Assembly: GCA_037893225.1 (NCBI GenBank)
Contig: JAZGUH010000615.1
Span: forward strand, 186,001-250,000
DNA: 64,000 nucleotides
DNA from: Hippasteria phrygiana
Lineage: Eukaryota > Echinodermata > Asteroidea > Valvatida > Goniasteridae
Direction: 5' to 3'
Positions 1-12,112 of this stretch are shown here, piece by piece. Made by a program: the position numbers and the translations under genes. The notes under the pieces were generated by a model. That model saw only the letters and a program-made list of their open reading frames with translations. It did not search any database and had not been told where the DNA came from. How positions within the stretch are numbered: the stretch's first letter is position 1; the number at the start of each line of letters is the position of its first letter.

Positions 1-867
1 TAGCTGCAAAATGCCAAGGCTGGTGTGTAGGTGGTACACTGCAGAATCCAACCAAATTTGATGCTGGATTTTGTTGTATTAAATTACATGCAGGCTTCTC
101 ATTTCAGTTTTGTTGGAAATTGTTGGATTTAGCAAGGCCATATAGAAAAACACTGATGGGGGTTGAGGTCAGTATGATCGCGTGATTAATTTTTTTTTAA
201 TCAATAAAAAGCAGAAACTTCCAGGAAAATACTGTGTAGGTTCTGCCATGTACTGGCCTTTAACACGGATCACCGACACGCAACATTCTGGGCTAGTTGT
301 GGGATGCTATAACAACATTATTCCGGCCCCCCTGGTTGACGTTTGGGGGACATCAAGCCTACCACGCATTAACCCTGGGGGCCAAAAATTCAGTCTGTCA
401 AATTACAAACTAACAAAGTTTCACATACCCTTCAAAAGTAGCATGTGCAGCAAGGTTGTAAGACAGGGCCCTAAACTCTGTTTCATTTGTAGTCAAATCT
501 GGCACCCATGTGACCTCGCACTTAATCATTCATTTTTCACTTTCATTTTGTTTTAATAAAAACTCAATCAGCCTGCTCTTACAGCTGCGTGTACTTTCCT
601 TCAGATCCAACTTGTTACATTCACCTTTGGAAAATTTAAATACTGCTCACGGGAGTCTCTGTATACAAACCAGCATCTTGAAAAAAGGTACGTACAAGTA
701 TCCAGAGGTGATCCAGACTTTTTTGCAAAAGCGATAGCAGACCGATGTTTTTACCCGTAGAAGTAGTAAATGGACATTAATGGACCTGGGCAAAATGTCA
801 TGGAATCTGTTATGGTCAGCTACCCTTTTGAATCTAACAAAATACAACAGGTGTTTGTTTGTATGGG

Positions 868-1080
868 CCCTGCTAAATCCAACAAAATCCAACAAAATCC
901 AACAAAGATTTTACTCCCACCAAAATCTGCTCCCACCCTGCTAAATTTAACAAAATCCAGTTTCCGGTACATTTAGCCCCTATACCCTGCTGAATACAAC
1001 TTGTAGTTTGTATCGACTGCTAAATCCAACAAATTACAACATCATTTTAGCAATGTTGGATTTTGTTGGATTTGGCAGGG
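868..1080. repeat. Foldback with AACAAAATCC repeats
   Basis: The arm at 868-893 (CCCTGCTAAATCCAAC and on) is complementary to the arm ending at 1080 (GGATTTGGCAGGG). Extra copies of AACAAAATCC lie at 893-905 and 945-958, and inverted ones (GGATTTTGTTG) at about 64-76 and 113-133. It looks like a small foldback element or the end of a larger one. Family not recognised. Confidence 0.6.
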
Positions 1081-1085
1081 TTAGA

Positions 1086-2739
1086 GTTAATGATGTGAAC
1101 AAAAAGGCTCTTCCCTTGTGTCCCAAGCCCGCAGAACATATCCCTGACTGTAATCTTGCCACTTAACAATAACAGGGTAGCCATCAGATTGAAGTCATTA
1201 CGAGCAATCCAGTGATATAATGGATTTCAGCTACCAGCAAATTACTATCATTGTTGCTTAATGGGCCAAGAATTACTGAGTGTTCCTTAATGATGACTGA
1301 ATGGATCAATTGATGGAGTTTACAGTCAAGTTGTGGTTAGGGTGTTGCATGGAACTGTGTAAAGTAATTACCATACACAGCAAAGCAGTCAACCATAAAA
1401 TGACATGCCACAGAGACAAAATGCACAATTACGTTGTCCAGAAAAATCTGAGTGTTTTGCTGATACGCAATGGATAAAATGTAAATTTGATTATCAGCAG
1501 ACATTCTTTCAAAACTCAACTTGGGTGCTACTCTGCAAAGCTGTAGAAAAGCTATTGACAAGAGTGCGTCTGTGTGTACAGGTTCTGTATATACTTCCGA
1601 GGACAAGAGGAGAACGGAAATACGAAGAAACCTTTCATGATCAGTCCTCGCAAGTCAAGTCTTTTGTTGAAATAGGTCCTCGCAAGTAGAAATACGTGCT
1701 TAGTCTATGGGGTTGGGTTATATTAAAGGAACAATAGGAAACATAAAGCATTGTCTTTGGAAGTGTTGGGAAAGTACGACTCTGTGTACAAGTGTGTTGC
1801 TTCATAAAATGGAAAATTCTAACCATTTACAAAAATTTTGTTTTCACAATCATCGCAATGCCTAGACTTTAATATGTACTCCTCACTAAAAAAAAAACGG
1901 ACATCTGAAAATAGCACAGCTACTATAATCATGTCACTTAATTTTCTGAAAGAAAAAGAAAACGATGAAACGTTTGCATTCCATCGGAAATTAGCTGGTT
2001 TTAAGTCAACTTAAACAGTTACACAAACTTTGACCGAGTTCTCAAAATGTAAATCTGTCGGTGGGGCGCTTAGCGATACTTTAATGGAATTTGTGACAAA
2101 TGGTTTTCAGTGCAGCAAAATTTCTGAAGTTTGAATTTTTGTTCATTTTTCCACCAAGATGGACGACAGCAATGGTTGTCATGGTTCCTGTTACTGTACA
2201 CCTCTACATTGTACAAATGATCTATTGGCCCGTCACTGTCATCACAGATTACAATAAAAGACATGTTGTGGGACAACAAAGTGCCCAAACATCCCAAATC
2301 AATTAGGACATGAAAAATTGGTTTCAGGCCACAAGGAGCAGATTTCCTAGGTATTTAGCGCTAAGAAAAATGTTCTAATGTGACTAACATTGGCCCTAGT
2401 CTGAAAGGTCATATTTATACAGTGCTGTCAACACTCCAATGGGTTTTCAACACTTTCTGCCATTATATACCTATAAGCCCAATCAATGCGCTCGCTGCCA
2501 ATTAATCACAGTGTGTGTGTGTGGTGGCACCCTTCCAATTACAACAGTAACATATGAAGCTGCAATACATGCACACTGTAAGTTTCTGCACAAATTGTGC
2601 ATGAATCAAAAGTCCAATGTAGGTTCGGAAGGTTTTTAAGGTGAAAAGTAAAGTCCTATGGGTAACCACACCAAACGAGCCAACCTTAAAACCATCCTAC
2701 TGCAATTTTTCTATTCGTGAAGCATGAACATTGCTGACA
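1086..2739. other. Non-coding spacer, AT-rich
   Basis: No coding exon, RNA gene or clear transposon end was recognised. The segment TCCTCGCAAGT occurs twice (about 1643-1653 and 1677-1687), which suggests an old dispersed repeat. Confidence 0.5.
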
Positions 2740-2744
2740 TTTCT

Positions 2745-3228
2745 GACTTCTGACTAGCGCCCACCTGAACAAAGATACTGACAATTTGGGAGACCGCCAA
2801 CATAGGGCAAGATAGCTCAGTTGGTAGAGCGCCGGTACGGTAACCCGGAGGTCGCAGGTTCGAATCCCGCTCCTGCCAGTTTCTTTGTTCACTTTGAAAA
2901 TGTATTCAAATTCACCTAGTCAGTTTCCCTTGTGGATTGTTTGACGAATTATAAGTTAAAAAGTTGTATCCTCATTTAGTGAGCCACACAATGTCACTTC
3001 CCGGGTTGTATCGTAGAATTGGGTGTGATCCCTGGCTACATTTGTATATGGCATTCTGGGTTTATGACTTCTGACTAGCGCCCATCCGAAAAAAGATACT
3101 GACAATTTGGGAGACCGCCAACCGTATAGGGCAAGATAGTTCAGTTGGTAGAGCGCCGGTACGGTAGCCCGGAGGTCGCAGGTTCGAATCCCGCTCCTGC
3201 CAGTTTCTTTGTTCACTTTGAAAATGAA
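2745..3228 (+). mobile_element. tRNA-derived SINE, tandem pair
   Basis: Two tRNA-like modules lie head to tail. Each has a polymerase III A box (TAGCTCAGTTGG near 2813; a T variant near 3136) and a B box (GGTTCGAATCC near 2858 and 3181). The modules are 323 bp apart. The first folds as a tRNA cloverleaf: acceptor GGCAAGA with TCCTGCC, D stem GCTC/GAGC, an anticodon loop reading GGT but with C instead of T before it, and T loop TTCGAAT. The non-tRNA part carries the shared blocks GACTTCTGACTAGCGCCC upstream and TTTCTTTGTTCACTTTGAAA downstream. The second unit is cut off after AAAATG. The missing T33 and the repetition argue against a functional tRNA gene. Confidence 0.85.
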
Positions 3229-3699
3229 ATTTTACTTATTAAAGTATCCCTGAAATCTGAAAATTGCATGGACACCGTCTTGCAGTGAATATTATTTTTC
3301 TATTTGAGCTTCTCCTGAACTCAGAATGTTACAGTTTTTTATGTATCATTCGTGAACAGGAAGACCTTGTATCAGATGTAGCTGTGATAAGGAAAACTTG
3401 GCAGGGGTGTATTCAATACAGAGAATGATCGGTCTGAGCTCATAATCTTCAGGGAAAGAGGATCTCGGATAGTGATGACAGGAACCGTATATATATGTCT
3501 GCAAATGTTGGGGAGCCAAATTTAACTGTTCGCACTGGAACTTTTTTGTAAAACTTACCAAGACGATGGTTAACTCATCCATATCCAAATGTGGACAGCA
3601 ACAAAAAATATTTCCATTTCCCCCAAGCCATATGGCGACATCTTAAGGACAACCTCTGCCAAGTAAAACTGACCAGGACAGTTTTACCAAGATAATTAA

Positions 3700-4227
3700 G
3701 CCATGTTCGCACTAGATTTTATTTTTTTTGGGGGGGGGGGGGGTAAAACTCACCGAGATGATGATTACTTTTCTCATTTCAAGTTCAGTGTGAACAGCTG
3801 GGTAACTTTACTCTCAATTACTTTTCCGGCGTCCAAATGGTTATTTTTACCAGTCAATCTGTGCACAGTAAAACTAGCCAGGTCAATTTTACCAACACGA
3901 CACAAGCACTGTATCACTATTAATGTGCTATGCATGTTGTTTTTTGGCAGTTATGGCAGATATATACCATTAGAAATGTTATACTTTTCAAGATTGTAAT
4001 AAATTACTGAAGTTTTCAAACAATTTTTACTTCATGACAAATGAGGATGGCACTTTGTCTGCAGTCTAGTCTTGGTAAATATCACCCGATTTAACCACTG
4101 GACATTTTACCATCGTGCAGGTAAAATCCGACTAAAAATGAGTCCATGCGAACGTGACATTACACACAATCTTCCCTCAGTAAAACTGACCATGTCAGTT
4201 TTTACCAAGACAGGTCGTGAAGTGTGA
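3700..4227. mobile_element. Diverged inverted-repeat element, TTAA flanked
   Basis: After TTAA (3696-3699) the left end reads GCCATGTTCGCACTAGA, then a T run and a 14-base G run. This is a diverged match to the ends of the elements at 7050 and 21645. Inside are GTAAAACT and ACCGAGATGATG blocks shared with those copies. The right end near 4227 (AAGTGTGAACAG) is only weakly conserved. It is an old relative of that MITE family. Confidence 0.5.
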
Positions 4228-4919
4228 ACAGTAAGTCTGTAACTAGGTAGCATGGAATGACAACACAGAATAATGCACACGTGTATCCATTCTGAAGTTG
4301 CTCAACCGTGCAACAGTGCAATTACATGGCATGAACATGTCCCACGCATGAAAAGAACTCTTTCATCGCTGAACAAGACTCGCAGGCATCGCTAGAGGGG
4401 TGTGGGAGGGTGTTTATACACACCCCCTCCAAATTGGTTGATTTTGTCAGTAAGTTTGTGTCGCTGTTGGCAAAATTGCATCTCTCTTGGCAAAGTGCAC
4501 GGTGTGCGATAGTACGCATTTAAAAATAGGCCAAAAAGTTAATGGTGACCTCGTTATAACCGCCCTGATAAACTATTTAATTTACAAGTATCAATGGGGG
4601 ACGGGAATAAAGGGAAATACAGGAAACATAAGATGACAAATTGTCAAACGCTATGGAACTGTTGACAGACGTTTCTATAAGTGTGTCAAAAAGACACAGC
4701 GCGAACCTCAGCTGTGGGGATTAATGTCAAACCCCCAATTGATTGGCTGCCCCAGAGCGGTGACTCAGTATTGGATGAACCTGAGCCTATGCAGATCTGC
4801 TGATAATCCCCCAGCTTCAAGGTCACGTCTAGGCAATTCGCTGACCCTTGGGTACAATGTCGGTCAGGTCGAGGGTTGAACTTTTGCGAGGGTTTAGCCA
4901 ACATCCAATGACAAATTAC
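4228..4919. other. Non-coding spacer
   Basis: I see no gene. The open frame on the minus strand from 4686 runs into a dispersed repeat and has no recognisable domain. Confidence 0.4.
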
Positions 4920-5045
4920 CCACTTAACCCATTGAGTACGGTTATTACAGTGAGGCGCCGGGGTGTCGGGCAGGCTTTTGCAGCTCAGCGAAACGGACAC
5001 AATGTGCTTGTGCAGCCAAGCGTAACAAATAATCCAACAATGGAT
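4920..5045 (-). repeat. Dispersed repeat D (partial, inverted)
   Basis: The reverse complement contains CTTGGCTGCACAA and a GGGTTAAGTG-like end, which match blocks of the plus-strand copies at 15405, 18760 and 25640. Confidence 0.45.
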
Positions 5046-6827
5046 TGAAACTGCAGAAAATGGCGGGTATATTTTGATTGCTACGAACCTTTAACTTTAC
5101 TTGTATACATACACCTCAATGAGTAAAAGAAGAATGATTGTGCATTTCCAAAATTGGACATCTCCCTGTCGGCACGGGACCCACCCCAAAATTGCAAACT
5201 AATCAATGAGCAAAAAAGCTGATTCCCCATTTCCTCTATCGATGCGCTTTAGCGGGAAGGAAAGCCCACGGTACACGGACGTCACTCCCTGCCCCAAACA
5301 GTCAAGTTGGTTTTCAGAGGAGGAAGGACGGCAGAGAAATAACTGTTCCGCAGTAGACACAACCCCAGGAAGGTTTTCGAGCCTGCCTCTTGGGACTCAT
5401 CGTGATTAAATTATAGTCAAACTTCTCTTACCCGTGATGTTGCACAATTTTGCACAAAGGGTTGTTGGCACACCTGCGCTCTGCCCGGGTTTATTTTGGT
5501 ACGAGCATGCCAAAATCCTTCCTCCCTATTTGTCCTACCAACTTGTCCCAACAATGCCATCCTCTCTTAACTCAAAAGACAGAAAACCACTGCATGTACA
5601 ATGTACTTTACTAACCATGCATAAGTACAAATTTATGTGTGTGGCACGTTATGTGAATGCAAAGCATCTGTGACCCACTCTGCAAAAAGGGCCATTATAA
5701 TATGTTGCAAAATTTGAAAATAGTGTTTTATATAGCTGGAAAGGCCATTTTATAAAGCTTTCAATATGTTTGAGGCCTGCAGCATTTCGCATTCGCGAGA
5801 AATTGGGAAATTTGCATGTTTGTTTCCAGGAATTTCTTGAAATGTCTCGAGGAGAAACAAGCCATTTAAATAAAACAAAAAGCAAAGCAACAGATTGAAG
5901 CACTCGACACAAAACACATTCTTTTTCCAACTTTATTCACTGAAATCAAAGATTTTGATTATGAACTACATGTAGGATAATATAGGTATGAACTTAAGAT
6001 GCAAAAGAATCCCTCCCTTAAAAATAACTTGTTTGGAGAATTGTTCACCCTCTTCACATAGAACAGCCATTATGCGTACAAAAAACACATAGTGACTTGT
6101 GCCCTTTTTGCATTTGCAGTCGATATTGCCTATGCGTAAGTTGCATTCTTCAGTGCTCAACAGTGTTGCAGTCGAGACGTGAAATTCTGAGACTGAGACC
6201 GAGGCATGAAGATCCGAGACCAAGACTGACAACAAAATACCTTCTGGGTAAATTACATGATCTGAAGGTATTTAAACAAAACGAATTACAGTTACAATGA
6301 CACACCTACAATACGTGTATTTGACACAGAAATTAACTGTGGCAACACGCAGCATAATTTTTCCCACTTGCTTTTGAGTCCATCAATTCTCTGGGGTCAT
6401 TCAAACCAAGTCTGAAAATAGCCGACTGACCGGACATCTTGCATTATCCTTGAATGAAACTAAAGAAATGAAAAGTGGTTAAAAGCAGTTTTAAAAAGTA
6501 GTTTATTTAAGTTTGTAATTCCAAACAAAATCTCCAATCTGGACTTGACTTGAGGCTAGGCTTGAATGCAGATTTAGCTTGGGGTACTAAGGTTTGCACA
6601 CCTCCTAAATGTCATAGGCTTGGTCTCAAGCCTGGACTCAGTGAGTCTGGACAGTGAACCTATACAATTCAGATATTAAGAGTTCACGGTCAAGTTCAGG
6701 CATGAGTCACATGGGCTCAAAATAAGTCTGGAATAAAGACTATTTTACTAGTTTTGCACTCAACTGGGCTTTACGGCTACTTTTTTGTCATAAGGTATGT
6801 TCGAGTAGCTTCTACACACTTTTTTTA
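5046..6827. other. Non-coding spacer
   Basis: No coding exon or RNA gene was seen. Short open frames here have no domain, no splice context and no codon signal that I can defend. Confidence 0.45.
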
Positions 6828-7032
6828 TGGAAGTCGCCCAATACAAGGCTAAATGCTAATCTTGGTAGAGGGCTACAACAGGGCGAGAGGACTACCACAT
6901 TTTAGGTTGCCAGCCTAATCACCCTTAAGGTTTTCCTGGGCCCAGATCTAAATAGAGGATAAATCTTCAATGGATACCAAAGAATTTATCCCAATTTTTA
7001 GAACTATAGACCCAGGCGGGGTATTACTTCCA
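6828..7032 (+). repeat. Dispersed repeat E, copy 1
   Basis: From TTATGGAAGTCGCCCAATAC to the block GACCCAGGCGGGGTA this matches 46262-46490 with frequent point changes and one roughly 25-bp indel. Shared blocks include AATAGAGGATAAATCTTCAA. No terminal repeats were found, so class is unknown. It abuts the MITE at 7050. Confidence 0.7.
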
Positions 7033-7049
7033 CCATTGGTGAGACTTAA

Positions 7050-7707
7050 GCTGTGTCCGCACTGGCCTTTTTTTTTTGGAAGGTTTTACCTAGACGATGG
7101 TAAAATGAAAAATGGTCAACTGTGACCACTGTCCGCACTTGGACTTTCGACACGGGAAAATTTTACCGAGACCGTGGTAGAAGTAACCAAGCTGTCAATA
7201 TAACGACTCATGAGGGCGCTTTGCGTGACCTTTCTACATTGACGCGATTGACCCAAATCACGCATGCCTTTTCATTTTTCCGGCTGATGTGTACACGTAG
7301 GCCTACGTCTTTAGCACCAATCAAACTTCTGACTGTATCAATAATAAAATCTGCCATGATTGCGACCAAAAGAGGAACAATGCACTGGAATTTGTAAACT
7401 TGCCACGCACTGCACTGCAGTGAAACAATGAAAGCGCATGCGTGGTTTCCCTGTGAAGCATGACCTTGCGCTCGGGCAAGATGTACGCTTTCCTGAGCCA
7501 CCGACTCGCACTGTCCGCACTGGACTTATCGTCTCGGGAAAAGTTACCTGGTCAGTTTTCCTGGGCAGCAGTTGCCCGGTAGAAGTAACCGCTGGACTCG
7601 GGAACAATAACAGAGAAAAACGTCCTAGGCTGTCCGCACTGGACTTAAAATGGGAAAAGTACCCATACCGGTAAGTTTTACCCAAAAAAGTCCAGTGCGG
7701 ACAGGGC
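7050..7707. mobile_element. MITE family A, copy 1
   Basis: Terminal inverted repeats GCTGTGTCCGCACTGG (left) and GCCCTGTCCGCACTGG (right, read inward) lie directly inside TTAA on both sides (7046-7049 and 7708-7711). TTAA duplication is typical of piggyBac and Kolobok superfamilies. The terminal core TGTCCGCACTGGACTT recurs inside at about 7512 and 7630, and with one extra T near 7133, so the element is a mosaic of nested ends. No transposase is encoded. The copy at 21645 is nearly identical over most of its length. Confidence 0.8.
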
Positions 7708-7711
7708 TTAA

Positions 7712-8529
7712 CTCATCTTCCCTATATTATACTTGGGCAAGCCACGAAATGAGGCTAGGTTTCCACTCTAGACTTAAAGCCAGGCTTGCTGGTCTGTCCT
7801 AAAACATTCTTCCATAATTGGGCTGCTGTCCAAACAGACAGATAATGTGGGCTATACGTGTCAATCTGTCAGCATTCGGTTCTTCACATTCTCAATTGGG
7901 CTCTTCCGTACCATTTCCGCTTCACGTCTAGCACGACTATATCTGGGTTCCCCCGGGAAACCCAAAACACTCCTTAATCCACGAATACACAGGCCCAGCC
8001 CAAGCGCACTACCTGGACATGTTCCGTTGTTCTCCACGCTTCCCGTCTGCGATTGCAATTAGCCAACGGGCCGAGATTTCCTGCCGATACTGCCACCCCA
8101 CCCACAGTTGACACACGAGGGCGCCGCCTAGAACCATCTTGAGAAATAAAAAAAAAAGTCGGTGACGGGAGGGGAAACCACGGGGAGACCAATACTGACC
8201 CTGCGCCGGCATCTGGAGTTGGTCTGTGCGCGTGTCAGACATCTTGCACGATCAGTCCTCAGGAAACGCAAGTACCTGGCGTGTTTTCATTACATCGAGG
8301 TCCCGGGCTGTCTTGGGGAATTAGAGAAATCCACAATCCAGTAAGCACATCTGTTGGCAGCCTGTATCTCATGCGATCGTAGAGTCCCTCCCTTTGTCCC
8401 ACCGGTCCCCGGCAAGGCTGAGACTAAATTTCCTGGCGTTTTGATTTTTCTCCTGGAGTAATTCCTCCCTAGTTTCCTCTGACAATCCGTCTGTGAAGGA
8501 CGGAGGTACATTCACAGATATTCTCTTAC
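7712..8529. other. GC-rich non-coding or 5' gene region
   Basis: About 7840-8530 is richer in G, C and CpG than its surroundings. Several overlapping open frames exist on both strands, but none has a domain I recognise. It may be the first intron and downstream part of the candidate exon at 8530-8620. Confidence 0.35.
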
Positions 8530-8620
8530 CTCGGTGATTGAATTTGCTGGATAGGTTTTCAGGCGGCATCTGGCCCAAATTAGGCCAATATAACTGCAAC
8601 AACCCCGCAAACTCCCCCAT
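8530..8620 (-). CDS. Candidate first coding exon, unknown product
   Basis: An ATG at 8620 (minus) follows an in-frame TAA stop 15 bases upstream. The frame encodes 30 residues beginning MGEFAGLLQLYWPNL and then meets CACCGAG|GTAAGAG, a strong splice donor, leaving one base of the next codon. The same frame stays open past the donor to 8369, so an unspliced 83-residue reading is also possible. I do not recognise the protein and found no matching downstream exon. Local CpG richness would fit a gene start. The support is the start, stop and donor arrangement only. Confidence 0.3.
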
Positions 8621-9722
8621 GAGTTCAATCTGATTTTAGACTGGCTAACGGGGGTCGAGACCAACGACAGGCTCATCCTGTGAAAAATGGGTAGAGACCA
8701 TCGACATATTTTTGCCCTCCGCTCAAAACCTGTCTAAGTTGTGTCTCAATTAGCAGACAACGCCCAACCACATTTACATTGCTAAGTAAATGTTGCTTTT
8801 CAATTAACGACGTGCACATTTTTGCTTCAAATACATGTAGGTATAACGTTTTTTGCAAAATCTTGTTAAAGGGAGTATTTTAGACGCTAATTTTCATAAA
8901 TTTGTTTGGGTTAAATCCACAGGCCTACTAAAACTGACCTGAGAAAGTTTCAACGCAATGACAGCCCACTCTTCCTAGAAAAAAAAGCTCTACAATTAAA
9001 ATAGTGGAAATTTCTTTTGCATCAAATTTCTTTTGTCATTACATGTAGTAATGCTTGCCCGGCCCAAAACGGAAATTCTGAATACTTCAATTTCCAGGGT
9101 CAACACTGCAGTGACTATAATGATATGTCTTCACTCTTTAAAGAAAAATCACACAAAAACTTGGTCAGTTTTTCCCCTGCTTTTATGTAAAGAGAGAGAA
9201 AAGACATGTGAACCGTGCTGCAATGTAACATTTCATGACCACCAACGAGGGTCCCAGTAGACCATAAGATATCATTTCCGCTCTGGTCCTATACAAACCT
9301 ACTGGCAGCCTCGGGGCACTTAAACACACTGTAACACCTTTATACAATGTGGCTTAGATTAGGGACTTGCCTGGTTAAAGACTGGCTACTACTTGCCAAT
9401 CAAATAACTGTCCAAACTTAAAACTGGTGTAAAACTGCATGGCCAACTGTCATTCAGATAGTACTTCATTATCCAAGAACAAGGGCGAAAGTTTCAGGTC
9501 AGGGCCTAGGAGACTTGAATCACTGTTCAAATTCTAGCCAAGCTTGGATGACTTGTGACTCGAACTCAGTACCACTTTGGATGACTCAGATTTGACTGAG
9601 ACTCGACCTCTTGAACTCATTTGTTTAAGACTCGGACTCAACAGCAAATCGCCCAATATTCAGTCACCTTTAAAAACATGCCCTGACATTTCTCATATTG
9701 CCCGAGTTATGGTTATTTGACA
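8621..9722. other. Non-coding spacer
   Basis: No gene recognised. Near 8867 the sequence GTTAAAGGGA resembles the end of TTAA-flanked elements such as the one at 62466, but no partner end was found. Confidence 0.4.
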
Positions 9723-9903
9723 CAGTACAACGCCGCTATAACGAACACTGCTATACTGAACATTTGGCTATAGCGAATATCCTCTTTGGCTCCCAAACTG
9801 ATGTAGTCGATACTTTGCATTATTCACTATAACAAACGTCCACTATAGTGAACATTTTTGTAGATCCCATGATGTTCTTTATCATGGCATTCTAGTTCTA
9901 CTG
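9723..9903. mobile_element. pogo/Tigger-like MITE
   Basis: The left end CAGTACAACGCCGCTATAACGAAC and the right end, read inward, CAGTAGAACT resemble pogo-like termini. Further CTATAACGAA and ACTATAGTGAAC blocks lie inside. A TA follows the right end; the left flank reads CA, so the expected TA duplication is not intact. No transposase. Confidence 0.55.
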
Positions 9904-10079
9904 TACTTGTAAGGCTTTTATGTTATACAACCACGTTTTATTAAACCATGATACCTGGCATTCCATTCTAGAGGTCAGAATCTACGCAAATCCGCCACGC
10001 AGTGATTCGACACCTAAATGCATGCTACAATTTCAATTTCTATGTCTCAGAATTGCAGTATATTCAGCAAAAACAATAA

Positions 10080-10160
10080 GAAAACACAGGGTTAGGGATA
10101 TACAATGTAGGTAGGGTTAGGTAAGGGATATAGTTAGGGGAGGGGTTAGGATGAGTTTGG
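10080..10160 (+). repeat. Degenerate TTAGGG-like tract
   Basis: Several copies of GTTAGG and GGGTTAGG are interspersed with other bases. It is too irregular to be telomeric and is probably simple-repeat decay. Confidence 0.5.
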
Positions 10161-10421
10161 TTGGGTTATCTTGTGGTAAAAATTCCTGGTATTTATGATA
10201 AATCACATTTTTGTTGCAATGCATCATGGGTATATGCCTTTGAGCCGAAAAACCTTGTTTTAGCATGCGTACAATGTACAGGACGTATAGCAAATGCCTG
10301 CATGCATGGTGCCTTGTTTTATATCCCACAGTATTTCTGCAATCCCTGTGAAACTTACAAGAAAGTGCCAAGGCCAAATGATGATTAATGCCAACAACTG
10401 TGCAGTCGGCATCATCACTCA

Positions 10422-10771
10422 TAAAAACGTCCAAATGCAGGCTGTGGAGAATCTGAAATAGTCCACTGCAAGTCTACATTTCCAGGGGGGAGGGGGGGGG
10501 TGGCGGGGGGGGGGGGGGGGGGGGGAACAATGCTGAATTACACAGGACTCTCTTTCACACAATCTACTGAAAGAGGGGACAAGATTAGGGGCTAGAGGGG
10601 ACTTGATAAAAATAGCTCTCAAAAATCACTTTTTGGGTATTTCATAGCAGAAATAATGTGCTGAAATTAATGTCGATTGCCAAACATATTTCAATTACCA
10701 TGTGTGTACATAAAAACGTCCAAATGCAGGCTGTGGAGAATCTTAAATAGTCCACTGCAAAGTCTACATTT

Positions 10772-10804
<33 letters not shown>

Positions 10805-10893
10805 GGCGGTGGGGGGGGGGTGGTGGCGAACAATACTGCATTACACAGGACTCTCTTTCACACAATCTACTGAAAGAGGGGACAAGATTAGGG
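10422..10893 (+). repeat. Local direct duplication with poly-G cores
   Basis: The block starting ATAAAAACGTCCAAATGCAG occurs at about 10422 and again at about 10709. Each copy continues through a guanine tract (21 G at 10505-10525; 30 G at 10774-10803) into a shared block ACACAGGACTCTCTTTCACA (about 10539 and 10842). Offset is about 290-300 bp. The first copy is followed by a piece of the foldback arm (about 10600-10655), which shows local rearrangement. Confidence 0.8.
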
Positions 10894-11299
10894 ATTACCA
10901 AGAGTACTACATGGAGCATAAACGGAGTCAATTACGTGCGGATTAAGTAGGATTTCAGGGTCTCCAAAGGTGTTACATGGGACATTGTTAAGGGTCCCTC
11001 TCACAAAGGACGCTCGACAGTAGGGAGGTCAGTGGGGTGATAGGGACGCCAACAAAAGAAGGGGAAGCGCATTTGATGTGCCAATCAAGTTGATCGGTTA
11101 CGCCGGGTACCGACTATGGCAGATTGCCAGGATGTCACAGCAGGGTTTTTGTCTATGGGAATAAGGCGGATTTACTGATGGAAAGGATTTGACATAGAGA
11201 ATGATTTTTTGTATTTAGCCCATGTGCACGGACTGTACGGATTACAAGCATGAACACCACACTTAGTGTTACACTAACAAACAAGGTTCCAACTCCATC

Positions 11300-11608
11300 C
11301 AGGGTTCATACACACTTGTAAAAATAAAATTCCAGGACTTTTCCAGGATTTTCCAGGTCAAGATTTTGATTTTTCCAGGACTTAATTCAGCTAAGCTGAT
11401 GCTGCGCGGGATCGCGGACTCATTTGCGGTAAATTTCGATCGCAACTTATTCGACCGTTTTGTCTCATTTTGAAACTAATATTTATTTGACTACAATTTC
11501 CAGGAATTTCCAGGACTTCTTTTAAAAATTAAGCATTTTTCAGTACTTTCCAGGATGGGTACAAAATTCCAGGATTTTCCAGGTTTTCCAGGAGGCATGT
11601 GAACCCTG
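11300..11608. mobile_element. hAT-like MITE
   Basis: The ends CAGGGTTCATAC (left) and CAGGGTTCACAT (right, read inward) are inverted. Both flanks carry TCCATC (11294-11299 and 11609-11614). Subterminal TTTTCCAGG repeats lie at both ends. CAGGG termini suggest hAT, but six duplicated bases rather than eight leaves this open. Non-coding. Confidence 0.7.
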
Positions 11609-11712
11609 TCCATCCCTTCATGTTGAACAGGTGCATGTGTTTGTTAGGGAAAGATTATCTCACAATACTTAAAGATGATGTTGAATGCTGAGAGAAATCT
11701 GCGTAATTTGTT

Positions 11713-12112
11713 ATTTTTATGTAGATTGCATATTGTAAAATCAAACAGCAAATTATTTCTGCTGTGAAATACCAAAACAAAAAAAGTGACTTTTGAGAGC
11801 TATTTTTTTATCAAGTCCCCTCTAGCGCAGCACAGCCCGCTGGTGCCATTTGTCTAAAAGTCGTCGCTGCGGGCAGCAAACAAATCGACGTAATAGGACG
11901 AACTCACCTTTTGTGCCTATTGCTAGAGACAAAAGGGGAGTTCGTCCTACGACGTCAAATTGTTTGCTGCCCACAGCGATGACTTTTAGACAAATGGCAC
12001 CAGCGGGCTAGAGGGGACTTGATAAAAATAGCTCTCAAAAATCACTTTTTGGGTATTTCATAGCAGAAATAATTTGCTGTTTGATTTTACAATAGGCAAT
12101 CTACATAAAAAT
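11713..12112. mobile_element. 400-bp foldback element
   Basis: Almost the whole 400 bp is an inverted repeat: the arm from 11713 (ATTTTTATGTAGATTGC) pairs with the arm ending at 12112. The centre near 11925 contains a more compact palindrome with GCTGGTGCCATTTGTC at its outer ends. A part of the right arm is repeated at about 10600-10655. No coding content. Confidence 0.8.

Noticed and set aside
2810..2878. A functional tRNA gene
   Set aside because: T33 is missing, stems have mismatches, and the same module recurs in SINE copies with shared non-tRNA flanks.
2686..3216. Similar open frames beginning with NKETGRSGIRTCDLR at many sites
   Set aside because: They are translations of the tRNA-SINE, present at every copy in the same relative place.
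10080..10160. Interstitial telomere
   Set aside because: GTTAGG words are too irregular and few.
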